Assembly: GCA_003013855.2 (NCBI GenBank)
Contig: ML058484.1
Span: 9,411,344 to 9,475,343 of the forward strand
Source: Liriodendron chinense
Taxonomy: Eukaryota > Streptophyta > Magnoliopsida > Magnoliales > Magnoliaceae
DNA: 64,000 nucleotides
Direction: 5' to 3'
In this document: one piece after another, positions 11,399 through 22,901 of the stretch
How the letters are laid out: every line of letters starts with the position of its first letter
Position numbering within the stretch: the first letter of the stretch is position 1
Program-made: the position numbers and the translations under genes
Notes under the pieces: generated by a model
Database searches by the model: none
Told to the model about the DNA's origin: nothing
What the model saw: the letters and a program-made list of their open reading frames with translations, nothing else

Positions 11399-12746
11399 TC
11401 ACATTACCGAGCACCAGTCCGTATCATCGGCGATTAACACGCCGTCAGATTCCAGTGGAGCCGGTGAATAGTAATAATACTCCGAGGGCAGGTACATGTA
11501 ACATAGTGGCGCAGCATAGTGCCCACCACCGAAAATCGTGCTAGGATACGCCGTCTGGTAACTCACCACCGTCGGAAGGTATGCTTGCGGCAGGTTGGCG
11601 GTGTTGCCGGATTTTGTGTCGCCGGTGAAATTTACACTGTTATTTTTTTGCCCTTTCTTCTTCTTCTTTTTAACGCCACCCCGCCATTGCCATTGTTCTG
11701 GTTGTTTCCATTGGTCTTCTTTTCTGGAGTTGATGGGTTCGGATTTCCGGCGCCGGAGTTCTCTGTCTTCTTTGATTCTTCTGAGCTTGTTTCATTGTCG
11801 GATTTTCTTTCTTTTGTTTCAGAATCTGCAGATTTCTCATCTCCATCACTGTCGTCGTTTTCTTCGGATTTTGGTTGCTTGTCATTGCTTTCACCGCCAG
11901 ATTTCTTTGATTTCTTCTCTTTCTTGCTGGGCTCTGGCCATAGCTCGGCATGCTTGCCGGATTTCAGCAGCTTCTTGATAAGAGTTTGGGCGTCGATGTT
12001 GCCGGTGACTGTGACTTTCTGCTGTGGGGAATCGATTTTCGTTGTATAAACACCTAAAAGATGAAATTGAAATAGAAGTATGAGATTGAAATAGACTCTG
12101 CTTGCATCTTTATTCCTTGAAGAAGAAGACTAAAACATGAGGAAGAAAGCACAGATGAATGAGATTTTGAGGAAAATCAAATGAGGGAAGGAAAACCCAT
12201 TAAGGAAAAGCATTTGAATAGTGGAATGTACAGAAATATAGGTTGAAAGAAACCAAAAACCAGATGGGATTTTGGGGGGGAAAGGAAGAAGAAAACCCAG
12301 AAGGAGAGTAGAAAAGAGAAAAACCCAAGTCAGGATTTTTGGAAATGTGAGTAGAAAAGAGAAAATCCAAGTGGGATTTTCATAAGTATTAGAAGAAAAT
12401 ATGAGAACCCAAGTGGAATTTTTGGAAATATGAGTAGAAAAGAGGAAATCCAAGTGGGATTTTGATTAAGTATTAGAAGAAAATCATGAAAAACCAAGTG
12501 GAATTTTTGGAAATATAAGTAGAAAATCAAGTACCTTCAATGTTTTGTAAAACTTTCCTGACTTTCTTCTTGCAACCTTCGCAATGAATAGAGACCTTCA
12601 AGACCCATGTCTGGAAATTGAAAGAGAAGCTTCAGTAAGATGATAGAGAGATGAAAAAGAAGAGATTAACAGGCAAAAGGGCAGTGGCATACCTGATATT
12701 TCAAGGGTTCTGAGGGTTCTTCTTGAACTGCTGCAGCTGGTGCCAT
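11399..12746 (-). CDS. Heavy-metal-associated isoprenylated plant protein (HIPP), three exons, apparent frameshift in exon 3
   Basis: HIPPs are HMA-domain metallochaperone-like proteins anchored or partnered through a farnesylated C-terminal CaaX. Exons read 12746-12693, 12610-12535 and 12053-11399, all with GT-AG borders and matching phases. The start MAPAAAVQEE is the first ATG. The HMA fold covers about residues 18-85 with the metal-site motif HCEGCKKKV (Cys28, Cys31) and VYTTKIDSPQQKVTV. A Lys/Glu/Ser-rich acidic linker, an Asn/Gly stretch and a Lys run follow. A Tyr/Pro-rich tail ends in CSVM, a good CaaX box, just before TGA at 11401-11399. The tail is in a different frame from the HMA exons. 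The upstream frame stops after about 183 residues, and the switch falls near a C4 run at 11679-11682. Either an assembly error or a real one-base loss removes the tail. The expected unbroken length is about 260 residues. Only the family is certain, not the paralogue. Confidence 0.85.
12336..12533. repeat. Tandem repeat in HIPP intron 2, unit 83-85 bp, about 2.4 copies
   Basis: Copies start with tttttggaaat at 12336, 12419 and 12504 and share gagtagaaaagag and caagtggga. The last copy is cut short a few bases from the intron's 5' splice site (GT at 12534-12533). Confidence 0.85.
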
Positions 12747-12824
12747 GAGAGAGATGAGACACTGGAGAGTTTGCAGGGGATGAGAGAGGCTTTTAAGAGG
12801 AGAGAGGGGAGAGGGTTTTAAGAG

Positions 12825-13330
12825 GGAAGTGGATTGCGTAGTGTGTAACTCAGTACGCTATAAGTAAACTCATTGGGGCCCACCTTGGATGTATATCTCT
12901 TATCCACGCCGTTCATCCGTTTTTCCAGATTATTTTAGTGGTTGATACAAAAATTTTAATATATCCAAAGTTCATGTGGACCACACCGAAGGAAACAACA
13001 GGGATATTGACATCCACAGTTGAAACCTTCCTACGGCTTACAGAGATGTTTATTTGTCATCCAACCCGTTAATAAGGTCAAAAAAACCTGGATGAAAGGA
13101 AAACACAAATATAAGATTGATCCAAAACTTCTATAGCCCCCAAGAATTTTTCAACGGTAGGAGTTCAATTCACACTGTTTCCTGTGGTATGGTCCACTTG
13201 AGCTTTGGATATGCTTCATTTTTTGTTTCATAACCTAAATTGAGGAGTTAAAACGGATGGACGGTGTGGATAAGACATATACATCACGTTGGGGCCCACA
13301 GAGTCTACTCAATACGCAATGGGCTTCCCG
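12825..13330. mobile_element. Foldback element C, in the HIPP upstream region
   Basis: TTTTAAGAG (12816-12824) and GTTTAAGAG (13331-13339) form a 9-bp target duplication with one mismatch. The termini contain attgcgta plus aactcagtacgct at the left and actcaatacgcaat at the right. The arms (tatccacgccgttcatcc / ggatggacggtgtggata) are inverted around a spacer with catccaacccgttaataagg. The near edge is 79 bp upstream of the HIPP ATG. Confidence 0.8.
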
Positions 13331-13339
13331 GTTTAAGAG

Positions 13340-13816
13340 TAGAGAGAAATATGAGCTTGTCTTGTCTCTGTCACAACTCGCAAGCGAGTATCACCAGCAT
13401 GTGTAGCCCATTGGGGCCCACTTTCTGAGATGGTCTGATGTTTTGAACCGTCCATCTTTACAATATTATCATAATCATTCATAAACCCGTTATAAATCCA
13501 CAGATGACTCTTACTGTTGATTGATATAGTTGAATTTTAGCCATTGAAAATCTTCTTTTAAATGTTCTAAATCAACCTCTCTATAAAATGATGTTCATAG
13601 TCATCTATTCAAACTACTTTTCTTTTAATATACCTAATAACATAGAATACAGAAAATGGACGGTTCCGATCAGTAGTTCATTTAATTACGTGGGCCCAAT
13701 GAGGCGACATACATAGCTGGATATATGCAAGACGAGGTTGCGGACAGTAACGCAGGTAGAGAAGTGCGGATAGTGGAAATGAATTACGCTATTGACACGT
13801 ATATTTATTTTGGAAG
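13340..13816. other. No gene recognised
   Basis: The text resembles the TIR element at 33513-33853 in part (tggggcccac followed by tttgaaccgtcc, and an end with cggttccgatc), suggesting a diverged relative. Otherwise nothing was recognised. Confidence 0.4.
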
Positions 13817-14257
13817 CCGATTGCCTGTGACTTTTGGGGCACACAGAGATGCCCGTGACAAATCCACTCCGTACATTTGTTTTGAAATACCACAGTAAAA
13901 CAGAATTATAAAAATCAGGTACATGAATAGACTAGGTGGACCACACCAACGAAACAGTGGAAACTTTTCTGTCCACCGTTGAAACCTTCCTAGAGCTGAC
14001 CATGATGTTTATATTCCATCTAAACCGTTCATAGGGTTATTATCACTCAGATAAACCGTAGGCACAAATATCATTCCGATACAGAACTTCCGTTACCCAA
14101 AGGCGTTCAATCCCCACTATTTCGTGTGGTATGGTCCACATGAGCTTTGGATCTGTTTATTTTTAGATTCCTATCCTATTGTGATCTTAAAAAAATATAT
14201 GGACGGAGTGGATTTGCCAGTGAGATCTCTATGGGCCCCACACAGCCCCGGATTTGG
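13817..14257. mobile_element. Foldback element D
   Basis: The arms are inverted: caaatccactccgtacat and ggaccacaccaacgaaac at the left, gtatggtccacatgagct and acggagtggatttgcc at the right. The spacer runs through tgatgtttatattccatc. The ends (ggggcacacagagatgcc / gggccccacacagcccc) differ from those of elements A, C, J and L. Confidence 0.65.
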
Positions 14258-15534
14258 TGAGAAATGATAGGGTAAAGCCGAAGCACGTAAGAATGATTTA
14301 TCATTTAGGACCGTCCATCTCGATGAAACTACTTTGGATGAAGATTTTGCGTAAAAATAACATAAATATAGTGATCTTGATCATCTGATCAGTGGTCCTA
14401 AATTCATTGGTGGGAAACTAAGTTTTTAACGGTGGAGATTCAGCGCAAGAAAGGTGATGTATGGGACTACGTTGCAGATGTCAGTTTTGGAAAATAGGGC
14501 ATCCATATCAGGACCAAAAACATGGACAGAAAAGATTGATATACGATCATGACACGTGTACGATGCAGAGATGGATCTGGTCTATTCCGGTTCTCCACCC
14601 TTTTTCAAAAGGGGACTTTCCTGGAAAAAACGCAAACCTGGTGGAAGAGGGTACGCTTTAACGGTACACCACCACCTACTTAAAGGTGGACAGATCGAGC
14701 CACCTACGTGTCATTTTGTCAGGCAACGGAGCCCAGGTGGAACCCCACCATTAAGATCGTCCGTCCAAAAATGGCAGTTCAATTCCTTAGGGGGACCCAC
14801 AACGGTGAAATCAACAGATGTGCCCACGTCACGAGTAATGACTTGATATTCGCCCGGGGCCAGCCTTTTCAACGGTTGAGATGTGAATCAGGATCTACGT
14901 CCTGGGCCCCGCCTCTTTTACGGTTGAGATGTCCTGCAAAAGTGACACGTGGCGGAAGGTAGTGTATCATCCTCAGCCACGTGGAAGAAGAGGACGGGTT
15001 ATCTTAACCGTCTGATTTTGCTCGTTGAAGACCATTGAAAGGCGGGATATTTTTAGCCAATTTTCCGATCCCAATGAGTATACGGTTTCAACGGTATGGA
15101 TCCATTTTAACATTCGTATCCTTCCTTCAAAAAATCATGTTCATCGGATGATCCGAACCATCCAATCAGTGGCATGAAGAAATGGATGGACAAAAACGTT
15201 CATAGAGGATAGGTCCAGGCACGTACGTTTAGGATCATCCGATTGCTGCGATTAAAGTTGGATTACCTGCCAGGTTTATTCACTACACCTGTGGCTGTTT
15301 GGGTTTACGTTCATCGCCACTTTCACTTTAAAAAAATGGTACCCTTGCTACTAAAAACAGAACTTAACCTACTTGCCTGCGCAGGATTTTCGTGTAAAGT
15401 GGGTTGCCACAGTTAAGTAGATGCCACTTACACCTTATATACATTCGATTAGGCGTGGCAATTTATCAACGAGTAATTCCTTTCTCCCATAGGACTTCTA
15501 ATGTGATAATCTAGTACGCCAGGTAGATTAGTCG
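14258..15534. other. No gene recognised
   Basis: Overlapping short plus-strand frames occur at 14461-14962, but none shows a domain or intron structure. Confidence 0.45.
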
Positions 15535-16440
15535 GTGGTAGACAATTACAGTTTAAAACATTGCTCTAGGAGGCCGAAAAGAGGAAGCGAGGTCGTCCCT
15601 AAAGGTGGGGGTCTGGACTTCGTTCTGTCGCTTATTCCCACCGACCCCTGGTCGGCAATCGGGAGGCTACGAATTCAATCTGGTGTCTTCTCTTCGGTTC
15701 GTTTTGCCCTGGTTCTAACTTACTACACATGCATGGACGAGAGTTACCTCGGTGCCCTTTATATAGATCTGAAGCAATCCAATCTGTTACGTGAGATGTC
15801 GAAATCCCGTTGATGTCGCATATGATACTGAGAATTCGCTGATTTCTTGGGATAAGATCCTATCTTTTTAGTCAGATCCAACCCAATGACTTATTCCAAC
15901 AATCACGCCCCTAGATGGTAATCCCTTGAAATCCGGCTGGATCCGGCTGGAAACCATAGTTGGAGTCATGGCCTCCGAAAAGGAAGGAGACGCCCGTAGT
16001 TGGAGTCATGGCCTCCGAAAAGGAAGGAGACGCCCGTAGTAAAGCTGCTCGCAGGCTAAAATGTGGTCGCGAGTCCAAGTACATATTTTGGATGTAACAT
16101 CTTTCAACGACTTGTGAGAAGGTCTGCTCGCGGATCGAGATTTGCCGTATTTGACTATCGGTTATGAAGACTCGAGACTTGCGAATAGCTGCTCCATATT
16201 TTTCAATCTATGACTCCTGATCAGGTGAGCTCGAGAGTCGAATGGTCGTCCCGCACTTATCCAATATTCGACTCTCGATCATATAATCTTCGAGAGTCGA
16301 ATGGACGTCCCGCACTATCAATATTCGACTCTCGATCAGATACTCTCGAGAGCGAGAGCGAAGTGGGCATTTCCGCGTGAAATCTTATCTCCATCATTTT
16401 GCCTATAACACCATCAAATGAGGGTTGAAGTTGGTCTTAG
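15535..16440. repeat. LTR-like debris with a 40-bp tandem duplication and two palindromic units
   Basis: A perfect 40-bp duplication (tagttggagtcatggcctcc...) occupies 15957-15996 and 15997-16036. Farther on are two tandem hairpin units: cgagagtcgaat with its exact complement attcgactctcg at 16232-16277 and again at 16291-16334. A TATA-like tttatatagatc lies near 15760. The mixture resembles a degraded LTR, but no TG..CA boundary, primer site or coding region was found. Confidence 0.45.
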
Positions 16441-16507
16441 TTCAACAAGTAAAAACAGATGATTAAGATCCTTCCAGGTAGTGCGACGAACAGAAGCAGA
16501 TTTACAC

Positions 16508-16892
16508 AAAGGTATACCTGTGCCCAGGGCTGTGTAGGGCCCACAGAGATGTCCGTAAGAAATCCACTCCGTCTATCTATTTTGAAGGACCACAATAGGC
16601 AGGATTCTAAAATCAGGCAGATCCAAAACTCAGGTGGGCCACACCAACGAACAAATCAACCATAAATGGTAAAAATCAATTCTCTCTTAATAGAAGGTTT
16701 CAACGGTGGATATCCCCTATTTTCTGTGGTGTGGTTTACTTAAGAGTTGGATATGCTTAAATTTTAGGCTCATGATGTAAAATGGATTGTTAAAACAGAT
16801 GGACGGCACGGATAATAATACATACATCACGGTGGGCTCCACAAGGTTTACTGAGTATGCTATGGCATACTGAGTTACTCAGTACGCAATCC
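16508..16892. mobile_element. Foldback element E, chimeric ends
   Basis: The left terminus is of the element D type (gggctgtgtagggcccacag, then gaaatccactccgtctatc). The right terminus is of the element C/K type (ggtttactgagtatgct, then gagttactcagtacgcaatc). The central spacer is mostly deleted. The two ends are not each other's complement, unlike in the other copies. Confidence 0.6.
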
Positions 16893-16940
16893 GCCTCCGG
16901 TACAAACGCTCCCATGCAAACGTAATAAACAGGAGTTATA

Positions 16941-17928
16941 TGATACTCTGCCTGGGGATGACGCTTGAAACGCAGGCTACATAGAATTGGCACACGTGGC
17001 ATATATTAACTCAATCTAAACCGACTAGATTGTGGGACCCAAGGTTTCTAATTACGCACAGAAATTCCTGACCTCTATTTCGTGAAAAATCGTTGGTTGA
17101 AATAATGCAATTGGATGTTACTTATTTTTAACCGTCCAATAAATATCCACCGTTCTGATAATTAGACGGGAGTGGATTAGTTGCGGCCCCGGCCTCACCG
17201 AAGACGGTGCAGGCCTTACAGTGGGGCCACCTTGATGTATGTATTTTATATCCAAGCCGTCTATCTGTTTTTTTCAGATAATTTTCAGACATTAGGCCAA
17301 AGAATGAAGAATGTCCACCTTGATGAGGTTTGCTCGAATACATCCGATGTATTACAACATGACATGCAGGAACTTTAGCCTTTGAATGTGGGTGGTCTTA
17401 CAATGATCGAGACCATTGGTACAATTTGTCTTACCTTTTAGATGATCGAGACCGTTGGCACAATTTGTCTCACCTTTTATGGTGAATACACTGAACATAA
17501 CCTTCGTATAATCAAAGGGTTTAAAACATTCAATGTGAGAGATTTTTTGGGCATTCCCATTCAAAAGAATCCCTACCACTTAATCGAAGGTTTTCAATCG
17601 TTAATTTATTTTATTTTGTCCTTTTATTTGTTTTAAACAGAGCTTGATGAACATCCAATGGTTAGGATCTCATAATCCATACCTTGGGTCGGTATGATAT
17701 ATCATCTAAGAATGGTAGCCATGGTGAGGATTTAAAATTCTACTACACTACATTCCAAAAATGTGATCCATGGACATTCTAGCCATTGAATTTGAAATAT
17801 GTCTTATGGCCCATATAAAGTGGGGACCTATTTGGGATGTTTTATTTGACTTAAATATCATGACTTCCCTACAATTTCTGAGTATCATCAAACCCAAGTT
17901 TTCTCTATTATGCTCTACCAGAGTATCA
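16941..17928. mobile_element. TIR element beginning tgatactctgcc, carrying a foldback fragment
   Basis: The termini are tgatactctgcc and taccagagtatca. The first 100 bp match the element at 6954-7351. A fragment of a foldback element with the L-type end (gggagtggattagttgcggc at 17167, then ccaccttgatgtatgtattt) sits at 17163-17290. No gene was seen in the remaining AT-rich part. Confidence 0.55.
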
Positions 17929-18000
17929 TAAATTTTCTCACTTGGAATAAGTGTGGTCTGTGAGCATTCTATTATTAGTCATCAAACCCAAGGACAACTG

Positions 18001-18480
18001 AAGAAATCAAAATTCAACAGCATTTAAGATTTTACCAAATGAGTTTATTTTTCTTCTACAGGGACTCAAGGCTCGGTGTATGTCCTTGTTGGAGAAAGAT
18101 CCTGCACAACCACACAGCAATATTGAAATCAAAATAGAGAAAAACAAAGAAAAGACGCAAACCACACTATAGAAATTTAAGTAGTTTGCATTCGATATGC
18201 CTAAGGATTTACATGAATTCGCTGTGCTCAAAGGAAAAAGGGAGAACCAACTCTCATTAATACAATAATCCCTCTCTATATAAAGACTTACATAAAACTC
18301 TTATGTGAAAAAATGAAATTGTAATCAAGGGGCTACGCCTCTGAATGGCTGAACCCCAAGTAAGGGGACAGTGCCCCCTGTTGACCCTAACAAAGATCAG
18401 GCTCCAAGATTAGGATCCAAAAAGTAATGATCAGGCTCCAAAGATCTTAACAATTACCCCCCTTTGGGACCCACATGATG
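18001..18480 (-). mobile_element. Possible solo or partial LTR
   Basis: Read on the minus strand there is tgttaagatctttggagcc, then a GC-rich stretch (cagggggcactgtcccc), a TATA-like tttatatagagagg near 18275-18290, and a presumptive transcribed part. This order resembles U3-TATA-R of a plant LTR. No terminal boundary, target duplication or internal region could be fixed. Confidence 0.35.
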
Positions 18481-18551
18481 AGTTTTTTCATTAGTAGAAT
18501 TTTCCTGTTGGCTTACGTTGGCGTTTTAACAGAATATTAAAGACACACAAT

Positions 18552-19977
18552 AATTGCACCAGTGGATGCATCATGTGACTAATAGTGTGGGTGTGCCGCA
18601 TGACTAGAAAAAAAGAATTAAAAGGACTAAAATTTAAGAAAAATCTTAATCTCCCAAAATAGCTCTTTTTGAACTATCACATCAAAGTTATTACTTTAAA
18701 TCCACTCAATTCCAATAGAGACTTAAATCCACCACATTCTACATAATTTCAAGTCCACATTGGCCCTTGTGCTTTGGAAGAGAGTGATCATCACTGTCTT
18801 CCAATGAATTTAAAACATTGTAAAGAAGATTTTCAATTGTTCATCATTCAATTATAAAAAGCAAAAGCTAATGAAAATCGGGATAGACCAAATCATCAAA
18901 ATATCTCACCTCTCATGAGTCCACCATTCTTCAGCTCATTAGTTGAGTTGATTGAGACGTGTCCCACTAAGAAAATGACTAGGCTTAGAACCCACCGTGA
19001 ATGTATGTGGTTTATCCACGCCGTCCATCTGTTTTTCCATCTCATTTTAGGGGTTGATCCCAAAATCGAAGCATATCTAAAGCTCAAGCGTCCCCATACA
19101 TGCCGCCCATACATTTTGTCAGATCATTTTAGGGTATGAACCCAAAACTGAACCAGATCCAAGTCTCAGGTGGATAATACCATAGAAAACAGTGGTGATT
19201 GAGCATTAATGGGCCACCAAATTTTGAATTAAGCTGATATTTATTTTATCCCTTCATCTAATTTAATTGCATCAGTGGGTGCATCATGTGACTAATAATG
19301 TAGGTGTGTTGCATGACTAAAAAAAAAATAATTTAAAAGAACTTAAATTTAAGAAAAATCGTAATCTCCCAAAATAGCTCTTTGTAAACTATCACATCAA
19401 AGTTATTACTTTAAATCCACTCAATTCCAATACAGACTAAAATCCACTGCATGCCACATGATTTCGAGTCCACATTGGCCCTTGTGCTTTGGAAGACTGT
19501 GACCATCACGGTCTACCTGTGAATTTAAAACACAGTAAAGAAGATTTTCAAGTGTTCATCATTCAATTGTAAAAAGCAAAAGCTAATGAAAAGCGGGATA
19601 GACCAAATCATTGGACTATCTCACATCTCATTAGTTCACCGTTCTTCAGCTCATGAGTCGAGTTGATTGAGACGTGTCCCACTTGGAAAAAGGGTTAATG
19701 TATCTGATTTATCCATGCCGTCCATCTGTTTTTCCATCTCATTTTAGGGGTTGATCCCAAAATTGAAACATATCCAAAGCTCAAGCGTCCCCTTACACTG
19801 CCGTCCTATACAGTTTTGTCAGGTCATTTTAGGACATGAACCCAAAACGAACCATATCCAAATCTCAAGTGGATAATAACATAGGAAAGAGTGGTGATTA
19901 AGCACTAATGAGCCACAAAATTTTTGAATCAAGCTGATATTTGTTTTATCCCTTCATCCAGTTTATTTGATCTTATC
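18552..19977. repeat. Tandem duplication of a 713-bp unit
   Basis: Copy 1 is 18552-19264 and copy 2 starts at 19265. Both run through a SINE 3' end (tgcatgacta plus A-run), cccaaaatagctcttt, cacattggcccttgtgcttt, gattgagacgtgtcccact and a foldback left arm. Copy 1 breaks off inside the foldback spacer at ccttcatctaattt, where copy 2 continues (ccttcatccagttt) into a full right arm. Differences are scattered substitutions and small indels. Confidence 0.85.
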
Positions 19978-20190
19978 AACAGGTTAGATGACAAATAAAA
20001 AATTACAGAAAGCTTATGATGGGCCCTAGGAAATTTTTAATGGAAGGGCAGTTCAGTCACCACTGTTTCCTATAGTACGGTCCACCTAAGATTTGGAAAG
20101 TCTTCATTATTGGGATAACGCCATAAAATAATATTATAAAGAAGATGGACGGTGTGGATATAGAATAAATATATCAAGGTGGGCCCCACA
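19690..20190. mobile_element. Foldback element H
   Basis: It has a double left arm (ccatgccgtccatctg at about 19715, and a second partial arm from about 19800), a spacer with caacaggttagatgacaaat, and a right arm ending ggacggtgtggatatag then aaggtgggccccac. The doubled arm suggests one foldback copy inserted into another. Confidence 0.6.
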
Positions 20191-20712
20191 TTAAGAATCG
20201 CACCAGTCTTGGGTGAGACTGGGTGCGTTTTGGGTGGATCCCCAACTGTGGGGCCACTGTGATGTATGTGCCTTACATCTACACGGTTCATGCATTTTTG
20301 AAAGCTCATTTTAGGGTATGATTCCGAAAATGAAGCAGATCCAAATCTTAAGTGGACAATACTACATGAAACAATAGTGATTGAATCCCACCATTAAAAA
20401 CTTCATGGGGACATTGGAATGTTTATTTTCCACCCAACCTGTTGACAATGTCACAAAGACATGGATGAAGAGATCACACAAATATCATCTTGATCCAAAA
20501 CTTTTGTGGCCCACAGGAAGTTTTTAATAGTTGAGTACCACTATTTAGTATATTATGGTCCACCTTAGATTTGGATTTACTTTTTTCTTTGGATTATGCT
20601 CTAAAATGAGTTTTCAAAATGGATGGACGGCATAGATGTAAGACACACACATCATACAGTGGACACAACGGTCGGAGATCCACCCACGCCTGAGACGGTC
20701 GCACCTAATTCT
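20191..20712. mobile_element. Foldback element I
   Basis: gggtggatccccaactgt at the left is matched at the right by ggagatccaccca, and the outer right end reads gcacctaattctctcccc (L-type). Arms and spacer (ccaacctgttgacaatgtc) are complete. Confidence 0.6.
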
Positions 20713-21361
20713 CTCCCCATAAGATAGGGTACTACGATACTAAATGCTCTGGCAGTGCACTAAAACAGATTAAAGAGGTGAATTGCGGCACACATGTGGA
20801 AATTTCTCTCTAGATCTGGGCCATTAATCGTATTTAGAAAATCGGGCTGGGAGAAACATAAGGTGGGCCATAAGTTGAGACCATTAGTTTATTATCTTTT
20901 GAACTATACATTTTCCTCATATGAGTGTGGAACAAACGATGAGTGGTTTGTCTTTCTTTATGGATCAGATATATTTCAAGAACTCCTCTACACATAACTA
21001 ATGGCTCAGATTTGTCGTACGTGTTCCCCATTGGCACTTGTTCCGCGATTCACATATTTAATCTATACTCGCGCGAATATCATTTCACTCGTTGTACCTT
21101 AATTATGGGGCGATTGAAACTATCTTTCACTGCGCCTTTTAATGGGTTTGGTAAGTAATAACTAATAAGTAGATGAAAGATAATTAAGTGGGCCACTGAG
21201 ATACCTTACCTTATCTCCACCAACTGTACACGTGGCAGTCATGGGGTGATTGAAACATTCGATCTGACGAGCAATCATCTGGTCCCTGAATGTGGTGGTC
21301 CACCAGATGGACAGTGACCCTTGGGGGTGGCAACGAGGCCGTAGTCCACTAGGACGCCATT
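20713..21361. other. No gene recognised
   Basis: Two overlapping frames on opposite strands (20794-21158) have no recognisable domain. Confidence 0.45.
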
Positions 21362-21822
21362 TGGCTAGAGGTCAGTGCTCTGTGGGTCCCACCATGATGC
21401 ATGTGTTTTATCCACACCGTCCATTCATTTTTGCAGATCATTTTATAGCTTGAACCCAAAAATAAGGCAGATCTAAATCTCAGGTGGACAACGCTATAGG
21501 AAAACAGTAGTAATTCAATGTCCACCATTGAAAACCTTCTGGGCCCACTGTAATGTTTATTTGGCATCCAACCTGTTGATTAGGTCATACATACCTGGAC
21601 GAAGGGAAAAAAACAAATATCAACTTGATCCAAAAGTTTTGTGGCCATCGAGGAGTTTTAACGGAGGGCATTCAATCAACACTGTTTTCTGTGACGTAGT
21701 ACACTTGAGATTTAGATCTACCTTGTTTTTGGGCTCATTTAAAATGATATGGAAATATAGATAGACGTCGTGGATGAAACACATACATCATGGTGGCCCC
21801 ACATAGCACTGACCACTAGCCA
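21362..21822. mobile_element. Foldback element J
   Basis: TIRs of about 25 bp: tggctagaggtcagtgct at 21362 and its near-exact complement ending 21822 (agcactgaccactagcca). Arms and spacer are full length. The TIR is unrelated in sequence to those of A, C or L although the core is the same. No target duplication was resolved. Confidence 0.7.
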
Positions 21823-22131
21823 ATCCCAGTCCATTAAGCCCTAGCCCTGGCCCGCTGGACCAAGATTTTATTTAGGTCCGTTTGGGTACCCGTGCTGCCT
21901 AATTGGAATTAAGTCTAATCCTGATTTTGATGAGCCCAATGTCCTCCACGTCAGATTTATCTACCTAGAGTGGCAGTTCCCCAGTGATAATTGTAATTTC
22001 TGGTATTTTTATATTTTTCCCAAAACTTGCTGCTTGCATTTGTGCTTAAGTGCCGCAAAATGTGTATTGAGGGCATAGCACAATGGGCTATTGAGGTCAG
22101 GATTCCACTCATTCTTGGGATCCTCCACCCA

Positions 22132-22286
22132 AACTTACCCTTAAATGATCATGGTTTGAAAATAATTTTGTTGTCTTCAATTTAGACACGCAGTCACATG
22201 TGTCAACTTACCCTTAAATGACCCTTAAATGATCATGGTTTGAAAATAATTTTATTGTCTTCAATTTAGACACTCAGCCACGTGTA
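22132..22286. repeat. Tandem duplication, 73/82-bp units
   Basis: aacttacccttaaatga begins both copies (22132 and 22205). They share gatcatggtttgaaaataat and cttcaatttagacac. The second copy has a 10-bp internal duplication (ttaaatgacc). Confidence 0.85.
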
Positions 22287-22742
22287 GTGCTTGGTGGAAA
22301 TTCGAGTCCAACTAAATGCCTTATGACGGTAGGGGTCGAAATGAGAAGATCAACTACCTACCTAGTGACCAATTACAAGTTATCACACAATTTGTGAAGG
22401 GAATGATTAGTTCTTTGTGTGAGTTTTTTTTTTTTTTCACTTGGAATCAAGGACTTTCCATTACACCAATGATGGCTTGTATCGTTTAACAACAATACAA
22501 TATGCTCTAACATAAGAAATAAAGCTAGGTACTGATTTTATTGAATTAATGAATAATGCAGTACAATTGATAAGTAAATACAAAGGCGAAAAGGAAATGT
22601 TACCAATGACCATTCAAGCAGGCAAAGCAGCTGTTAACGGTTGATGATCATTCGAATCTTGGAGGTCGTTTGACGGTTTCATTCAATGAGAACCTATGGA
22701 TTTGTCATCTAACAATGTCGTTAACGAAGAGCTAAACTAATC

Positions 22743-22901
22743 CATGTTGGTCCTTGCCTCAGTGGTAGACTCTGCAGAGTTTCAACAAGGGGTCTTGGTC
22801 TTGAAACCCATTAGTGGTGAAAATCCAGCCGCTGACAGCACCAGTGTGTGTGTTGCGCGATTTACTGGGTGGTTGGGTTGCATGACTAACCAAAAAAAAA
22901 A
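22743..22901 (+). mobile_element. SINE, complete, with 8-bp target duplication
   Basis: A tRNA-like head has an A box (tgcctcagtggtagact) and a B box (ggtcttgaaaccc) about 30 bp apart. The body ends ggttgcatgactaacc, followed by an A12 tail. AACTAATC flanks it exactly on both sides (22735-22742 and 22902-22909). The structure is that of a young tRNA-derived plant SINE. The same 3' end occurs at 2268, 18552 and 19265. Confidence 0.85.

Noticed and set aside
11519..12049. 176-codon plus-strand reading frame
   Set aside because: It is antisense to HIPP exon 3. The minus strand has splice sites, the HMA domain and the CaaX box.
16228..16340. CRISPR-like repeat array
   Set aside because: Only two units, each an inverted repeat with near-identical spacer, in a plant genome.
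22743..22901. tRNA gene or short protein at the A/B boxes
   Set aside because: The 3' body, A-tail and 8-bp target duplication show a SINE.
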